Positions 17,415-25,600 of a stretch of DNA of 64,000 nt are shown piece after piece (within the stretch, counting starts at the first letter, position 1; each line of letters begins with the position of its first letter). The position numbers and the translations under genes are program-made. This DNA comes from Sphingomonas sp. PsM26 (GTDB taxonomy: Bacteria > Pseudomonadota > Alphaproteobacteria > Sphingomonadales > Sphingomonadaceae), in assembly GCA_030433805.1 (NCBI GenBank), contig JARUXA010000011.1:93929-157928 (forward strand). Direction: 5' to 3'. The notes under the pieces are model-generated. The model saw only the letters and a list, made by a program, of their open reading frames with translations, was not told the DNA's origin and did not search any database.

Positions 17415-17887
17415 AGGGCTGGACGATCCGGCGCGACGATCTGACGCATCCGGACGTGCTCGACCTGCTTGACCTGCATTTGCGCGCCGCGTTCGAGAAC
17501 AGCCCGCCGGGGAGCGTCTTCGCGCTCGATGCGAGCGGGCTGCGCGATCCTTCGGTGACGGTGTGGACCGCGTGGGAGGACGAGGTGCTGCTGGGGATGG
17601 GCGCGCTCAAGCAGCTCGATCCGACCTGGGGCGAGGTCAAGTCGATGCGCACCGCGCCCGCGCAGCTGCGACGCGGGGTGGCGGGGGTGCTGCTCGATCA
17701 TCTGGTCGCCGAGGCGCGCGCGCGCGGGTATCGGCGGCTGAGCCTCGAGACGGGCTCCAACGCGCCGTTTGCTGCTGCGCATGCGCTGTATCGGCGGGCC
17801 GGGTTCGTGGAGTGCGCGCCGTTCGGGGATTATCACGATACGGTGTTCGCGCAGTATTTTACCAAGGATCTTGCCGCGTCAGCGTAG
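17411..17887 (+). CDS. GNAT-family N-acetyltransferase
   Basis: A 158-residue acetyltransferase. The acetyl-CoA region is VKSMRTAPAQLRRGVAGVLL (residues 77-96), in which the usual Q/R-x-x-G-x-G/A loop reads LRRGVA, followed by RGYRRLSLETGSNAPFAAAHALYRRAGF, typical of YsnE/YafP-type GNAT enzymes. The GTG start overlaps the SH3 gene stop, so both are co-translated, but no functional link is known. Substrate unknown; a small amine or amino acid is typical. Confidence 0.83.
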   Translation: MKGWTIRRDDLTHPDVLDLLDLHLRAAFENSPPGSVFALDASGLRDPSVTVWTAWEDEVLLGMGALKQLDPTWGEVKSMRTAPAQLRRGVAGVLLDHLVAEARARGYRRLSLETGSNAPFAAAHALYRRAGFVECAPFGDYHDTVFAQYFTKDLAASA

Positions 17888-18005
17888 CTTTGCGGGCGCG
17901 GAGGCGTCCGATCTCTGCCGCCCCGTCGCGCCGGGGGAATTGCGCCTGCTTACAGCCTGCTGACCATCGCTCTTCGGCAAAATCGCGCTGGACGAATCGG
18001 AACAG

Positions 18006-18215
18006 ATGGTGAACATAGTGGGCATGACCCAGCCAGATTGCGCCCTGATCGCCCACGCCCTCCTGACCAGCAGCGGCTTCGCCCGAGTCGGGCTGACCGC
18101 CCCGAGCGAACGCATCCGCGAAGCCGCCGCCGCCGAACTGGCGCGCACGATCGTGTGTGCGCTCGAGGGTTTCCCCTGCGATCGCGACCCGCGCCAGATG
18201 GCGCTGCCGCTTTGA
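18006..18215 (+). CDS. Small conserved protein, DUF6771-like
   Basis: A 69-residue protein of the type common in sphingomonads and resembling DUF6771: IAHALLTSSGFARVGLTAPSERIREAAAAELARTIV is one long amphipathic helical stretch, followed by a short Cys-containing tail. Function is unknown. No signal peptide or membrane segment is seen. The start could be the ATG at 18006 or the one six codons later. The next small gene starts two bases after its stop, so the two may be one unit. The family name is from memory and should be checked. Confidence 0.6.
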   Translation: MVNIVGMTQPDCALIAHALLTSSGFARVGLTAPSERIREAAAAELARTIVCALEGFPCDRDPRQMALPL

Positions 18216-18216
18216 C

Positions 18217-18510
18217 GTGGGCAACGTAAGATTTCGCACGCTGTTCGATTTCACGCGGCATCAGATGAACGTCGGCTGCGTCTGCGGATCGTGCGCGCAC
18301 AAGGGCGTGGTGCATCGTGACCGGTTTGCGCGCTGGTGCTTCCTCAAGCGGTTGAACGCCGCGGTCGACAATCTGCCGGGGTTTTTACGCTGCTCGCAAT
18401 GCGGCGGGCGACCGGTGCGGATCCGGCCGACGTTGCTGCCGCCGACGTTTCCGGGCTGGGGCGCGGATGAGGGGGCGTGGAAGCGGTTGCAGCGGCGGTT
18501 GCGGGGGTGA
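18217..18510 (+). CDS. Small putative zinc-ribbon protein
   Basis: A 97-residue protein whose central part carries two cysteine pairs, CVCGSC at about residues 18-23 and CSQC at about 58-61, spaced as in a zinc ribbon. It is otherwise basic (many Arg, Trp, Phe) and ends in KRLQRRLRG. I do not recognise the family; the pattern suggests nucleic-acid or protein binding. The GTG at 18217 follows the previous stop by one base; an ATG 48 bases later (before the first Cys pair) is an alternative start. Confidence 0.55.
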   Translation: MGNVRFRTLFDFTRHQMNVGCVCGSCAHKGVVHRDRFARWCFLKRLNAAVDNLPGFLRCSQCGGRPVRIRPTLLPPTFPGWGADEGAWKRLQRRLRG

Positions 18511-18876
18511 GGGGGGCTGGGAGGTTTGAGTGAATGGCCCCAGGCGAACGGAGGATCGTGCGTCGGCTTTACAATGAAGAAATTTCGGGCCCAACTCCCG
18601 ATGCGGTCGAGTGCCAACACGAGTGCGCTGACCGGCAGGTGTGATGCGGCGCACCCAAAGTGATTCCTGCGATTTTGCCGTTCCACAAGCTACAAGTTGA
18701 GAGGCAGGATATCAGACCGCTTGTTACAAGCTGGGCAGGGTAGGGTATATGGGGGCAATAGGACGCTCAGAATTGTCTGATTGCTCTCTCGCATTTCTTT
18801 AGCAATTTCAGGTCGTAACCGCCTTGCGAGTTGCCATACGTGTGCTAGCCTGCTCTCAACTAGGCGGGGGCAAATC
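18511..18876. other. Non-coding entry region of a low-GC island
   Basis: No credible gene is seen in these 366 bases. GC content falls visibly from about 18690 onward. A 13-base inverted repeat (GCTTGTTACAAGC) lies at 18719-18731. The last 60 bases contain TTGCGA and a downstream TG-TAGCCT that could form a weak promoter, and a GGCGGGGG ribosome-binding stretch before the GTG at 18877. A 65-codon minus-strand frame here crosses the start of the next gene and is discussed under rejected items. Confidence 0.5.
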
Positions 18877-20328
18877 GTGGCAGGCAAAAAATCTCTAGTT
18901 CACCCGATACTGTTCTCCAAGCATTTCAAAATTGATCCAAAAAAGTTAGATGCAGCCAAGTTACTAGACACCATTCTGAATAGTGACACGAAGCTGTTCA
19001 TTGATCCTCTACTAATTTACAAAAGCCAAAACATTCTAATAAAGCGCGATGGTCGTAAGGCTATTAAGCAATCCTTTAACAACGTTATCGGTTTGATCGA
19101 TATATCTGGGGTTGAGGGAGATGCTGCTTGGAAAGGAGCCTTCAAGGCCCTTAAGCTTGACGAGCGACCAGAGACGAGCTTGGGCTATGGCGGGGCAGGC
19201 AACAGCGGTAGCTCTCCACCGGCCAAGACCCGCAACGCAATTCTAAGAACGGCGAAGCAGATTATTACGTTGGGCGAGAAAAACCCGGACATGATTCCCC
19301 TTATGGGGCTTTTCGAGGAGGGAGTTGGACCTGACATATTAAGTGACATGACTACAAACTTTCTGCTTCCAGTACTCTGCGAGATTACAGAAGAGTTCTG
19401 TAGCGCGAATAGTATACCCTGCCGCCAATTCGGAGAGCAGTACGGCAACAGGAGCTTGCCCGAAAACCCATGTCGCCTGTCTGAACCGGTCATACTAGTC
19501 CCTCGCGATCTGTTACGCGACCTTCCCCTTGCTGCTGATTGGTCAGATGTATCGCGAGTAGTGCTAGAGGTTAATGAAGTCCGTGAGGCGGTGAACCAGA
19601 TATTTGGCAATTTTGCTAAAGCAACCGTCACCGAAAAGAAAAGAGCTATTAGAGAGGTTAGTCTTAACTCAGTTCACATTCTCAGGTTGATACTATCGGC
19701 TGTTGCTGGAGCTTCTGAGAGCTACGATGAAAAAGCTGATCTTGATGGATTCTACCAGTTTCGTAAAATACTTTACCAAGACCCGCAGGTCTTCGCTGGT
19801 ATGGTCAAGCCACCTGCCGCAATGGATGCTACCACTCTGCGAGCAACAGTACTAAGCATCATCGATCAGTTTAAGAATCAAGTTGAGCATAACAATATGT
19901 GGGAGTTGCTATGGAACGGCGACTCGCCCCGACATGAGAGAGCCAGTCAGCTTCTGTTTTTCGCTGTCGCTAACGTTATGTGCGCGGTCAACGATGTCGA
20001 TATCTCGCCAGAAACCAATTCCGGCGGTGGGCCTGTTGATTTTAAATTCTCGACAGGCTTCCGGGGACGATTGGTTGTTGAGATGAAGCTGTCCAAGGGA
20101 ACCGTCGAAAGCGGCTACAAGACTCAGCTTGAGATTTACAAAAAGGCTGCTGCTACCTCGGCGGGCATCTTCGTCGTTATGGACATAGGAGGCATGGGCA
20201 TGAAGCTACGGAAAATCGAGCGAATGCGGGATGCTGCGATCGCTGCCGGTGAGCAGGCTGATGACATAATCGTGATCGATGCTAGACGGAAGGCATCCGC
20301 TAGCAAGCGGAAGGGTGTAAGCGAGTGA
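18877..20328 (+). CDS. PD-(D/E)XK nuclease-like protein of unknown family in a low-GC island
   Basis: The 483-residue product matches no family I know. The C-terminal quarter reads as a PD-(D/E)XK nuclease core: GPVDFKF with Asp388, then 14 residues to VVEMKLS with Glu402 and Lys404, then QLEIY (Gln417, Tyr421), the QxxxY motif seen in many members. Before it is about 380 residues of mostly helical sequence with a distinctive start (HPILFSKHFKIDP, SDTKLFIDPLL) and a glycine-rich loop (GYGGAGNSGSS). Codon use and GC are clearly lower than on both sides, with many AAA, ATT and TTA codons, so it was probably acquired by transfer. It stands alone. A restriction or phage-defence role is plausible but unproven. 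The GTG start is preceded by GGCGGGGG; an upstream in-frame TTG at 18781 gives a Cys/Arg-rich extension that looks non-coding. Confidence 0.7.
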   Translation: MAGKKSLVHPILFSKHFKIDPKKLDAAKLLDTILNSDTKLFIDPLLIYKSQNILIKRDGRKAIKQSFNNVIGLIDISGVEGDAAWKGAFKALKLDERPETSLGYGGAGNSGSSPPAKTRNAILRTAKQIITLGEKNPDMIPLMGLFEEGVGPDILSDMTTNFLLPVLCEITEEFCSANSIPCRQFGEQYGNRSLPENPCRLSEPVILVPRDLLRDLPLAADWSDVSRVVLEVNEVREAVNQIFGNFAKATVTEKKRAIREVSLNSVHILRLILSAVAGASESYDEKADLDGFYQFRKILYQDPQVFAGMVKPPAAMDATTLRATVLSIIDQFKNQVEHNNMWELLWNGDSPRHERASQLLFFAVANVMCAVNDVDISPETNSGGGPVDFKFSTGFRGRLVVEMKLSKGTVESGYKTQLEIYKKAAATSAGIFVVMDIGGMGMKLRKIERMRDAAIAAGEQADDIIVIDARRKASASKRKGVSE

Positions 20329-20456
20329 GGCACGGGCTTCCCTGCCAACCTTGGAACTGTAACGTTAGGCAATGCCAACCGTGACAGTGGCTGAATAAAA
20401 AGTGTTTGTTTTTCTGTGCTTACGCACTTGTAACCGATCACCCTCGGCTCCACCAT

Positions 20457-21506
20457 TCATATCGTCGTCCCGCCCCACCGCCCAGCAACAAACCCCGTAA
20501 CCTCCTCCCGCAATTCCGCATCCTCCGGCGTTCCCCCACCGAACCCGCCATGCGGCATCGCCTCGAATACGTGCAGCTCGGCCGCCACCCTGGCGCGCCG
20601 CAGCGCGCGGTGCAGGCGGACGGTGGTCGACAGGAACAGGTCGCGCGTGCCCGATTGCAGGAAGGTCGGCGGCAGTCCGCCAAGTTCCCCGAACAGCGGC
20701 GAAACCAAAGGGTCGCGCAGGTCCGCGCCGTTCGCATACAAAAGGTTGGTCGCGGCGAGTGACCCCGGCAGCACGACGTCGACCAGTTGGTTGACCGCGA
20801 AACTGTCGCCGGATTCGGTCAGGTCCGCTTGCGGCGACAACAGCACCAGCCCGGCGGGCATCGGCAGCCCTTCGGCGCGCGCGCGGAGCAGCATTGCCAC
20901 CGCAAGATTGCCGCCCGCCGAGCGTCCCCCGATCACGACGTCGGCGGGGGCGTGGTGCGCGAGGACGTGGGCGTAGGTCGCAACGCAATCGTCGAGCGCG
21001 GCGGGGAAGGGCTGTTCGGGGGGCGTGCGATAATCGACGCCGTAGCAGCGCACCTGATGCTGGTCAGCGTGCATCCGCGCGCCGGTGCGGCACGCGCCGC
21101 CCCCGCCGAAGACAAGCGCGCCGCCGTGCAGGTCGATATAGGCGCGCCTGGCGTCGAACGCGCCTTCGGGGGTCGCGACATGCACCCGCGCCGCGCCGAC
21201 CGTGATCGTCTCGACGGTCGAGCGCAGGCTCCCCGCGATCCCCTCCATCGCCATCGCATAGCCCGCGTCGGCGGCGGTCTTGAGGTCCGCCCAGGCGGCA
21301 TGGTCCGCCGGATCGGGCAGCACATGGAGCGCGTTGAGCGGCACGCCGTCGGCGCGCACTGCGCGTTCCAGCATCGCGCACGCCTCGGGCGAGATCGAGC
21401 GCGGGGCCGGAACCGTCCGCGCGGGGAGCGCGACGCCGTGGGGGGTGTTCTCGGTTACGCCATCAACTCCACCGCGACCGCGGTCGCCTCGCCGCCGCCG
21501 ATGCAC
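20457..21506 (-). CDS. Alpha/beta-hydrolase, HSL (family IV) esterase type
   Basis: This protein has the hormone-sensitive-lipase family signature: oxyanion segment DLHGGALVFGGGG, nucleophile elbow GGRSAGGNLAV, acid in QSGTRDLFLST and histidine in EAMPHGGFGGG. It would hydrolyse short-chain esters in the cytoplasm. The start is uncertain. The only in-frame ATG ahead of the fold is at 21506, which would overlap the thiolase gene by 52 bases and adds an Arg/Gly-rich leader. The next ATG (MLERAVRADG) begins too late to include the SISPEA segment. Coupling to the thiolase upstream is likely either way. It ends just before the low-GC island. Confidence 0.75.
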   Translation of the reverse strand: MHRRRRGDRGRGGVDGVTENTPHGVALPARTVPAPRSISPEACAMLERAVRADGVPLNALHVLPDPADHAAWADLKTAADAGYAMAMEGIAGSLRSTVETITVGAARVHVATPEGAFDARRAYIDLHGGALVFGGGGACRTGARMHADQHQVRCYGVDYRTPPEQPFPAALDDCVATYAHVLAHHAPADVVIGGRSAGGNLAVAMLLRARAEGLPMPAGLVLLSPQADLTESGDSFAVNQLVDVVLPGSLAATNLLYANGADLRDPLVSPLFGELGGLPPTFLQSGTRDLFLSTTVRLHRALRRARVAAELHVFEAMPHGGFGGGTPEDAELREEVTGFVAGRWGGTTI

Positions 21507-22654
21507 AGCGATGCAAGCCCACGCTTGCCGCCGCGCGTCTCCAGCGCCGACAGCAGCGTTGCGAGGATGCGCGCGCCGCTCGCGCCGATCGGGTGGCCGA
21601 GCGCGCAGGCGCCGCCGTTCACGTTGATCCGGTCATGCGCGATGTCGAGGTCACGCATCGCGATCATCGCGACGACCGCGAACGCTTCGTTGACTTCAAA
21701 CAGGTCGACGTCGCTCGCGGACCAGTCTGCCTTTTCAAGCGTCTTGCGCATCGCGAACACCGGCGCGGTGGTGAACAGTGACGGCGCGTGCGCATGCGCG
21801 CCGTGCGCGACGATCCGCGCGAGCGGGGTGAGGCCGAGCTTCTCCGCCACCGACGCGCGCGTCATCACCAGTGCGGCCGCTCCGTCCGAAATCGACGAGG
21901 CGTTGGCGGCGGTGATCGTGCCTTCCTTCGAGAAAGCGGGCTTGAGCGTCGGGATCTTGGCGACGTCGCCCTTGGCGGGCTGCTCGTCGAGGCTGACCGT
22001 GGTCGGTCCCTTGCGTCCCGCGACGTCTGTGGGGACGATCTCGCGGTCGAACGCGCCCGATTGCTGCGCGCGTTGTGCGCGGTGGAGCGATTCGATCGCG
22101 TAATCGTCCATCTGTGCGCGGGTGAACTGATAGGCCGCCGCGCTGTCCTCGGCGAAATTGCCCATCAGCTTGCCGGGCTCATACGCATCCTCGAGCCCGT
22201 CGAGGAACATATGGTCTTTCAGCACATCATGCCCGATCCGCGCGCCGCCGCGGTGGCGCATCGAGAGGTAGGGCGCGTTGGTCATGCTCTCCATCCCGCC
22301 CGCGACGATCAGGTCGGCCGAGCCAGCCGCGAGCGCATCCGCCGCGAGGATCGCCGCCTGCATCCCCGATCCGCACATCTTGTTGATCGTGGTCGCCTCG
22401 ACATGGTCAGGCAGCCCGGCCTTGAGCGCCGCCTGGCGCGCAGGCGCCTGGCCGAGCCCGGCGGGGAGGACGCAGCCCATGTAGATCCGCTCGATCGCCG
22501 ATCCCGCGAGCCCCGCACGCTCGACCGCGCCACCGACCGCGGTCGCGCCGAGTTCGGTCGCGGTCGCGCCGGCCAGTGCGCCCTGGAACGACCCCATCGG
22601 GGTGCGCGCGTAGGAGACGATGACCACGGGGTCGGCGGTTGGACGGGTGGCCAT
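21455..22654 (-). CDS. Acetyl-CoA C-acetyltransferase (thiolase)
   Basis: A 399-residue thiolase with all catalytic residues: Cys94 in TTINKMCGSGMQA (acyl acceptor), NEAF, His354 in GGACALGHPIGASGA, and Cys384 in LCIGGGEA. It condenses or cleaves acetoacetyl-CoA in the cytoplasm, serving beta-oxidation, ketone-body or polyhydroxybutyrate metabolism. Sequence resembles biosynthetic or acetoacetyl-specific thiolases (AtoB/PhaA) more than long-chain FadA, but this cannot be settled by eye. A palindromic repeat lies upstream, and an esterase gene overlaps its 3' end. Confidence 0.92.
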   Translation of the reverse strand: MATRPTADPVVIVSYARTPMGSFQGALAGATATELGATAVGGAVERAGLAGSAIERIYMGCVLPAGLGQAPARQAALKAGLPDHVEATTINKMCGSGMQAAILAADALAAGSADLIVAGGMESMTNAPYLSMRHRGGARIGHDVLKDHMFLDGLEDAYEPGKLMGNFAEDSAAAYQFTRAQMDDYAIESLHRAQRAQQSGAFDREIVPTDVAGRKGPTTVSLDEQPAKGDVAKIPTLKPAFSKEGTITAANASSISDGAAALVMTRASVAEKLGLTPLARIVAHGAHAHAPSLFTTAPVFAMRKTLEKADWSASDVDLFEVNEAFAVVAMIAMRDLDIAHDRINVNGGACALGHPIGASGARILATLLSALETRGGKRGLASLCIGGGEATAVAVELMA

Positions 22655-22714
22655 GTGGGGAAACCTCTGATGAAAGCGATCTGAACTGTGTTTTGCGGCG
22701 CGCCCAAACCCAAA

Positions 22715-22808
22715 CCCGTTCGCCCTGAGCGCCGTCGAAGGGCTCGTCGCCCGACAGACCGGGGTCTGGGATGCGAACGGGGCTTCGACTTCGCTCAGCC
22801 CGAACGGG
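22715..22808. repeat. Intergenic inverted repeat (CGTTCG...CTGAGC type)
   Basis: CCCGTTCGCCCTGAGCGCCGTCGAAG-type arm near 22715-22740 and its inverted partner at 22783-22808 match at 22 of 26 positions with about 42 bases between. It lies between the divergent thiolase and prepilin-peptidase genes. The CTGAGC/TCGAAG core is a familiar dispersed repeat in sphingomonads; a role as terminator-like or mRNA-stabilising hairpin is inferred. Confidence 0.7.
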
Positions 22809-22908
22809 TGGGGGATTGGATCCGAGCGCTGTCGATCTAGGGCCGACATTGCCGATTTACAAACTATAGCACGGTCTTGAATGACCACCGGAAACCGAGG
22901 CGATACGC

Positions 22909-23661
22909 ATGGATGAGTGGATCTGGCCGGTCCTGCTGGGCGGGCTCGGCGCGATCTTCGGGAGCTTCATCGCGACGATCGTGGTGCGCTGGCCCGAGGG
23001 GCGATCGGTGCTGCACGGGCGATCGGCGTGCGACGGATGTGGGGTCGTGCTCGCCCCGCGCGATCTGATGCCGCTGGTGAGCGCGCTGGTGGCGCGGGGG
23101 CGGTGCCGCCGTTGCGGGGCGGCGATCGATCCGCGGCATTGGCAGATCGAGGCGATGGCGTTGCTGATCGGCGTCGCGGCTGGGCTGGCGGTGCCGGGGC
23201 CGGTCGGGATTGCGGGGGCGGTGTTCGGGTGGCTGCTGCTGACGCTCGGTGCGCTCGACGTGGTGGCGTTCTGGTTGCCCGACGTGCTGACGGTGACGCT
23301 GGCGGTGGGGGGACTGGTGACGGGGGCGCTCGGGGTGTCGCCGGCGCTGACCGACCGGCTGATCGGCGGGGGAGTCGGGTTCGTTGCCTTGTGGGCGGTG
23401 GGTGCAGGGTACAAGCTTCTGCGCGGGCGGGTCGGACTCGGCGGGGGTGATCCCAAGCTGCTGGGGGCGATCGGGTTGTGGCTGGGGTGGCGGATGCTGC
23501 CGACGGTGGTGCTGTTCGCTGCGCTCGTGGGGCTCGGGATTGCGGTGGTCGGGGCGCTGCGCGGACGGGCGACGACGCTCACCGACCGGATGCCGTTCGG
23601 CGCGCTGCTCGCGATCGCGGCTTACCCGGCGTGGCTGATGCTGGTAGGGATGGCGGCATGA
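22909..23661 (+). CDS. Type IV prepilin leader peptidase / N-methyltransferase
   Basis: A 250-residue polytopic membrane enzyme. Two CxxC pairs in the N-terminal loop (Cys41/44 and Cys66/69) form the zinc site found in full-length PilD/GspO. The aspartyl protease residues are Asp in GALDVVAFWLPD (about 117/125) and Asp181 in GLGGGDPKLLGAIG, the GxGD motif. It cleaves and N-methylates prepilin-like proteins of type IV pili or type II secretion. No pilin or secretion genes lie nearby, so its partners are outside the window. The stop overlaps the next gene by four bases. Confidence 0.92.
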   Translation: MDEWIWPVLLGGLGAIFGSFIATIVVRWPEGRSVLHGRSACDGCGVVLAPRDLMPLVSALVARGRCRRCGAAIDPRHWQIEAMALLIGVAAGLAVPGPVGIAGAVFGWLLLTLGALDVVAFWLPDVLTVTLAVGGLVTGALGVSPALTDRLIGGGVGFVALWAVGAGYKLLRGRVGLGGGDPKLLGAIGLWLGWRMLPTVVLFAALVGLGIAVVGALRGRATTLTDRMPFGALLAIAAYPAWLMLVGMAA

Positions 23662-24140
23662 ATGCGCTTCCGATCCTTGCGGCCCTGGTGCTTGCCGCGA
23701 CCCAGCAGGCCGCCCCGAAAGAGGCCCCACCGCCCGCGCCCGTCGTGCCATCGGTCGACGGCCTGCCGATCGGGTCGATCCCGCGGCAGGAGCTGCCGCG
23801 CAAGGGGTGCGCGGCGTATCTGTGGACCGCGAGCGGGACGCGTGCGCTGGTCGCGATGGCCACGGGGGGCGGGGGCACCGATCCCGCGCGGTTGCGGCTG
23901 TCGATCGCGGGGAAAATCACTGATCTGGACCGCACCGGGCAGCTGGGCGCGATAACCCTCGGCTTCCCCGAAACCACGACCTATGCGGGTGGGGGCGCGA
24001 CGATCAAGCTGACGCTGGGGATCGAGACGCGCAGCTCGATCACCGACGGCGGGGCGGTGCCGGAGGGCATCCTCCAGCTCGACCGGACGGGACAGGATAG
24101 CGTGGTCATCCCGGTGGCGGGGTTGATCGGCTGTACGTAA
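23658..24140 (+). CDS. Exported small protein, function unknown
   Basis: I do not recognise a family. The 160-residue product starts with a hydrophobic signal-like stretch (ALPILAALVLAAT) and a Pro/Ala-rich segment (PKEAPPPAPVVPS), followed by a beta-rich region with one early Cys (RKGCAAYLW) and one C-terminal Cys (GLIGCT) that could form a disulfide in the periplasm. Its start overlaps the prepilin peptidase stop (ATGA), so they are co-translated. That might point to an envelope or secretion role, which is inference only. Confidence 0.7.
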   Translation: MNALPILAALVLAATQQAAPKEAPPPAPVVPSVDGLPIGSIPRQELPRKGCAAYLWTASGTRALVAMATGGGGTDPARLRLSIAGKITDLDRTGQLGAITLGFPETTTYAGGGATIKLTLGIETRSSITDGGAVPEGILQLDRTGQDSVVIPVAGLIGCT

Positions 24141-24153
24141 AGGGAAGACGGGG

Positions 24154-25569
24154 ATGACACTCGACCAGACGCTCCAGGCACAACGGCTCGCGTTCAATAG
24201 CGAATTGCCCGTTTCGCTGACGGTCCGCAAAGACCGGCTCAAACGCGCCGCGGCGATGATCGCGGACAATGCCGATGATTTCTGCGACGCGCTGAGCGAG
24301 GATTTCGGGCACCGTAGCCGCGAGCAATCGATGCTGACCGACGTCGCGGCGTCGATCGCGCCGATCCGCCACGCGCTTCGCGCGCTCGACGGCTGGGCGA
24401 AGCGCGACAAGCGCGCGGTGCAGTTTCCGCTCGGGCTGCTCGGCGCGCGGGCGTGGGTGGAATACCAGCCCAAGGGCGTGGTCGGCGTGATCGCGCCGTG
24501 GAATTTCCCGGTCAATCTGGTGATGGGGCCGATCGCGGGGATCTTCGCGGCGGGGAACCGCGCTATGGTCAAGACGAGTGAATTCACCCCGCGCACTGCC
24601 GCGCTGTTCGAGGCGGTGAGCGCGAAATACTTCGCGCACGACGAACTCGCGTTCTTCAGTGGCGGGCCGGAGGTGGGGAAGGCGTTTTCGGAACTGCCGT
24701 TCGATCATCTGATCTTCACCGGCGCTACGGGGATCGGGCGGCATATCCTCCATGCGGCGGCGGACAATCTGACGCCGGTGACGCTCGAACTCGGCGGCAA
24801 GTCGCCGGTGATCATCGGCCAGAACGCCGACATCGCGCGCGCGACCGAGCGCGTGGCGATCGGCAAAATGCTCAACGCCGGGCAGATCTGCCTCGCGCCC
24901 GATTATATGCTGGTCCCGCAGGCGCAGGAGCAGGCGGTGGTCGACGGGCTGAAGGCGGCGGTGTCGGCGATGTATCCGACGCTGCTGGCGAACCCGGATT
25001 ACACCGCGATCATCAACGACCGACATCACCAGCGGCTCGCCGACTGGGTCGACGATGCACGCGCCAAGGGCGCGACGGTCGAGGTGGTCAATCCGGGCGG
25101 GGAGGATTTCGCGGGGTCGAATGCGCGCAAGATGCCGCTGCATATTGTGCGGAATGCGACCGACGACATGATCGTGATGCAGGAGGAAATCTTCGGTCCG
25201 ATCCTACCGGTGCGCAGCTACACGGGCGGGATCGACAGCGCGATCGACGAAGTGAACCGGCGTGATCGGCCGCTCGGGCTTTATTATCTCGGGCCGGACG
25301 AAGGGGAGCGGCGGCGCGTGCTCGATCGGACGATTTCGGGCGGGGTGACGATCGACGACGTCGTGTTCCATGTCTCGATGGAGGATCTGCCGTTCGGCGG
25401 GGTCGGGCCTTCGGGCATGGGGTCGTACCACGGGCTCGACGGGTTCAAGACGTTCAGCCACGCCAAGGCGGTGTTCAAGCAGGCGAAGCTGGATGTGGCG
25501 AAGCTGGCGGGGTTGAAGCCACCGTATGGGAAAGCGACGATGACGAGTGTGCGGCGGCAGATGAAGTAG
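24154..25569 (+). CDS. Coniferyl-aldehyde-dehydrogenase-like ALDH
   Basis: A 471-residue aldehyde dehydrogenase. Catalytic residues are visible: Asn117 in APWNFPVN, Glu212 in LELGGKSP, Cys246 in NAGQICLAPDY, and the EEIFGP segment near residue 348. The short length and the C-terminal FSHAKAVFKQ tail fit the class that includes coniferyl aldehyde dehydrogenase (CalB) and fatty aldehyde dehydrogenases with a C-terminal membrane-near tail. It would oxidise aromatic or alkyl aldehydes with NAD(P). Its last codons (RRQMK plus stop) are copied in the tandem repeats that follow. Confidence 0.87.
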   Translation: MTLDQTLQAQRLAFNSELPVSLTVRKDRLKRAAAMIADNADDFCDALSEDFGHRSREQSMLTDVAASIAPIRHALRALDGWAKRDKRAVQFPLGLLGARAWVEYQPKGVVGVIAPWNFPVNLVMGPIAGIFAAGNRAMVKTSEFTPRTAALFEAVSAKYFAHDELAFFSGGPEVGKAFSELPFDHLIFTGATGIGRHILHAAADNLTPVTLELGGKSPVIIGQNADIARATERVAIGKMLNAGQICLAPDYMLVPQAQEQAVVDGLKAAVSAMYPTLLANPDYTAIINDRHHQRLADWVDDARAKGATVEVVNPGGEDFAGSNARKMPLHIVRNATDDMIVMQEEIFGPILPVRSYTGGIDSAIDEVNRRDRPLGLYYLGPDEGERRRVLDRTISGGVTIDDVVFHVSMEDLPFGGVGPSGMGSYHGLDGFKTFSHAKAVFKQAKLDVAKLAGLKPPYGKATMTSVRRQMK

Positions 25570-25600
25570 GGCTTTCTACTGTCGCTTTTTCTTCTGCTCT

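Noticed and set aside
18690..18887. 65-codon minus-strand frame ending in CPACNKRSDILPLNL
   Set aside because: The CPAC motif looks zinc-binding, but the frame overlaps the start of the nuclease-like gene, has no ribosome-binding site I can see, and the sense frame carries real motifs.
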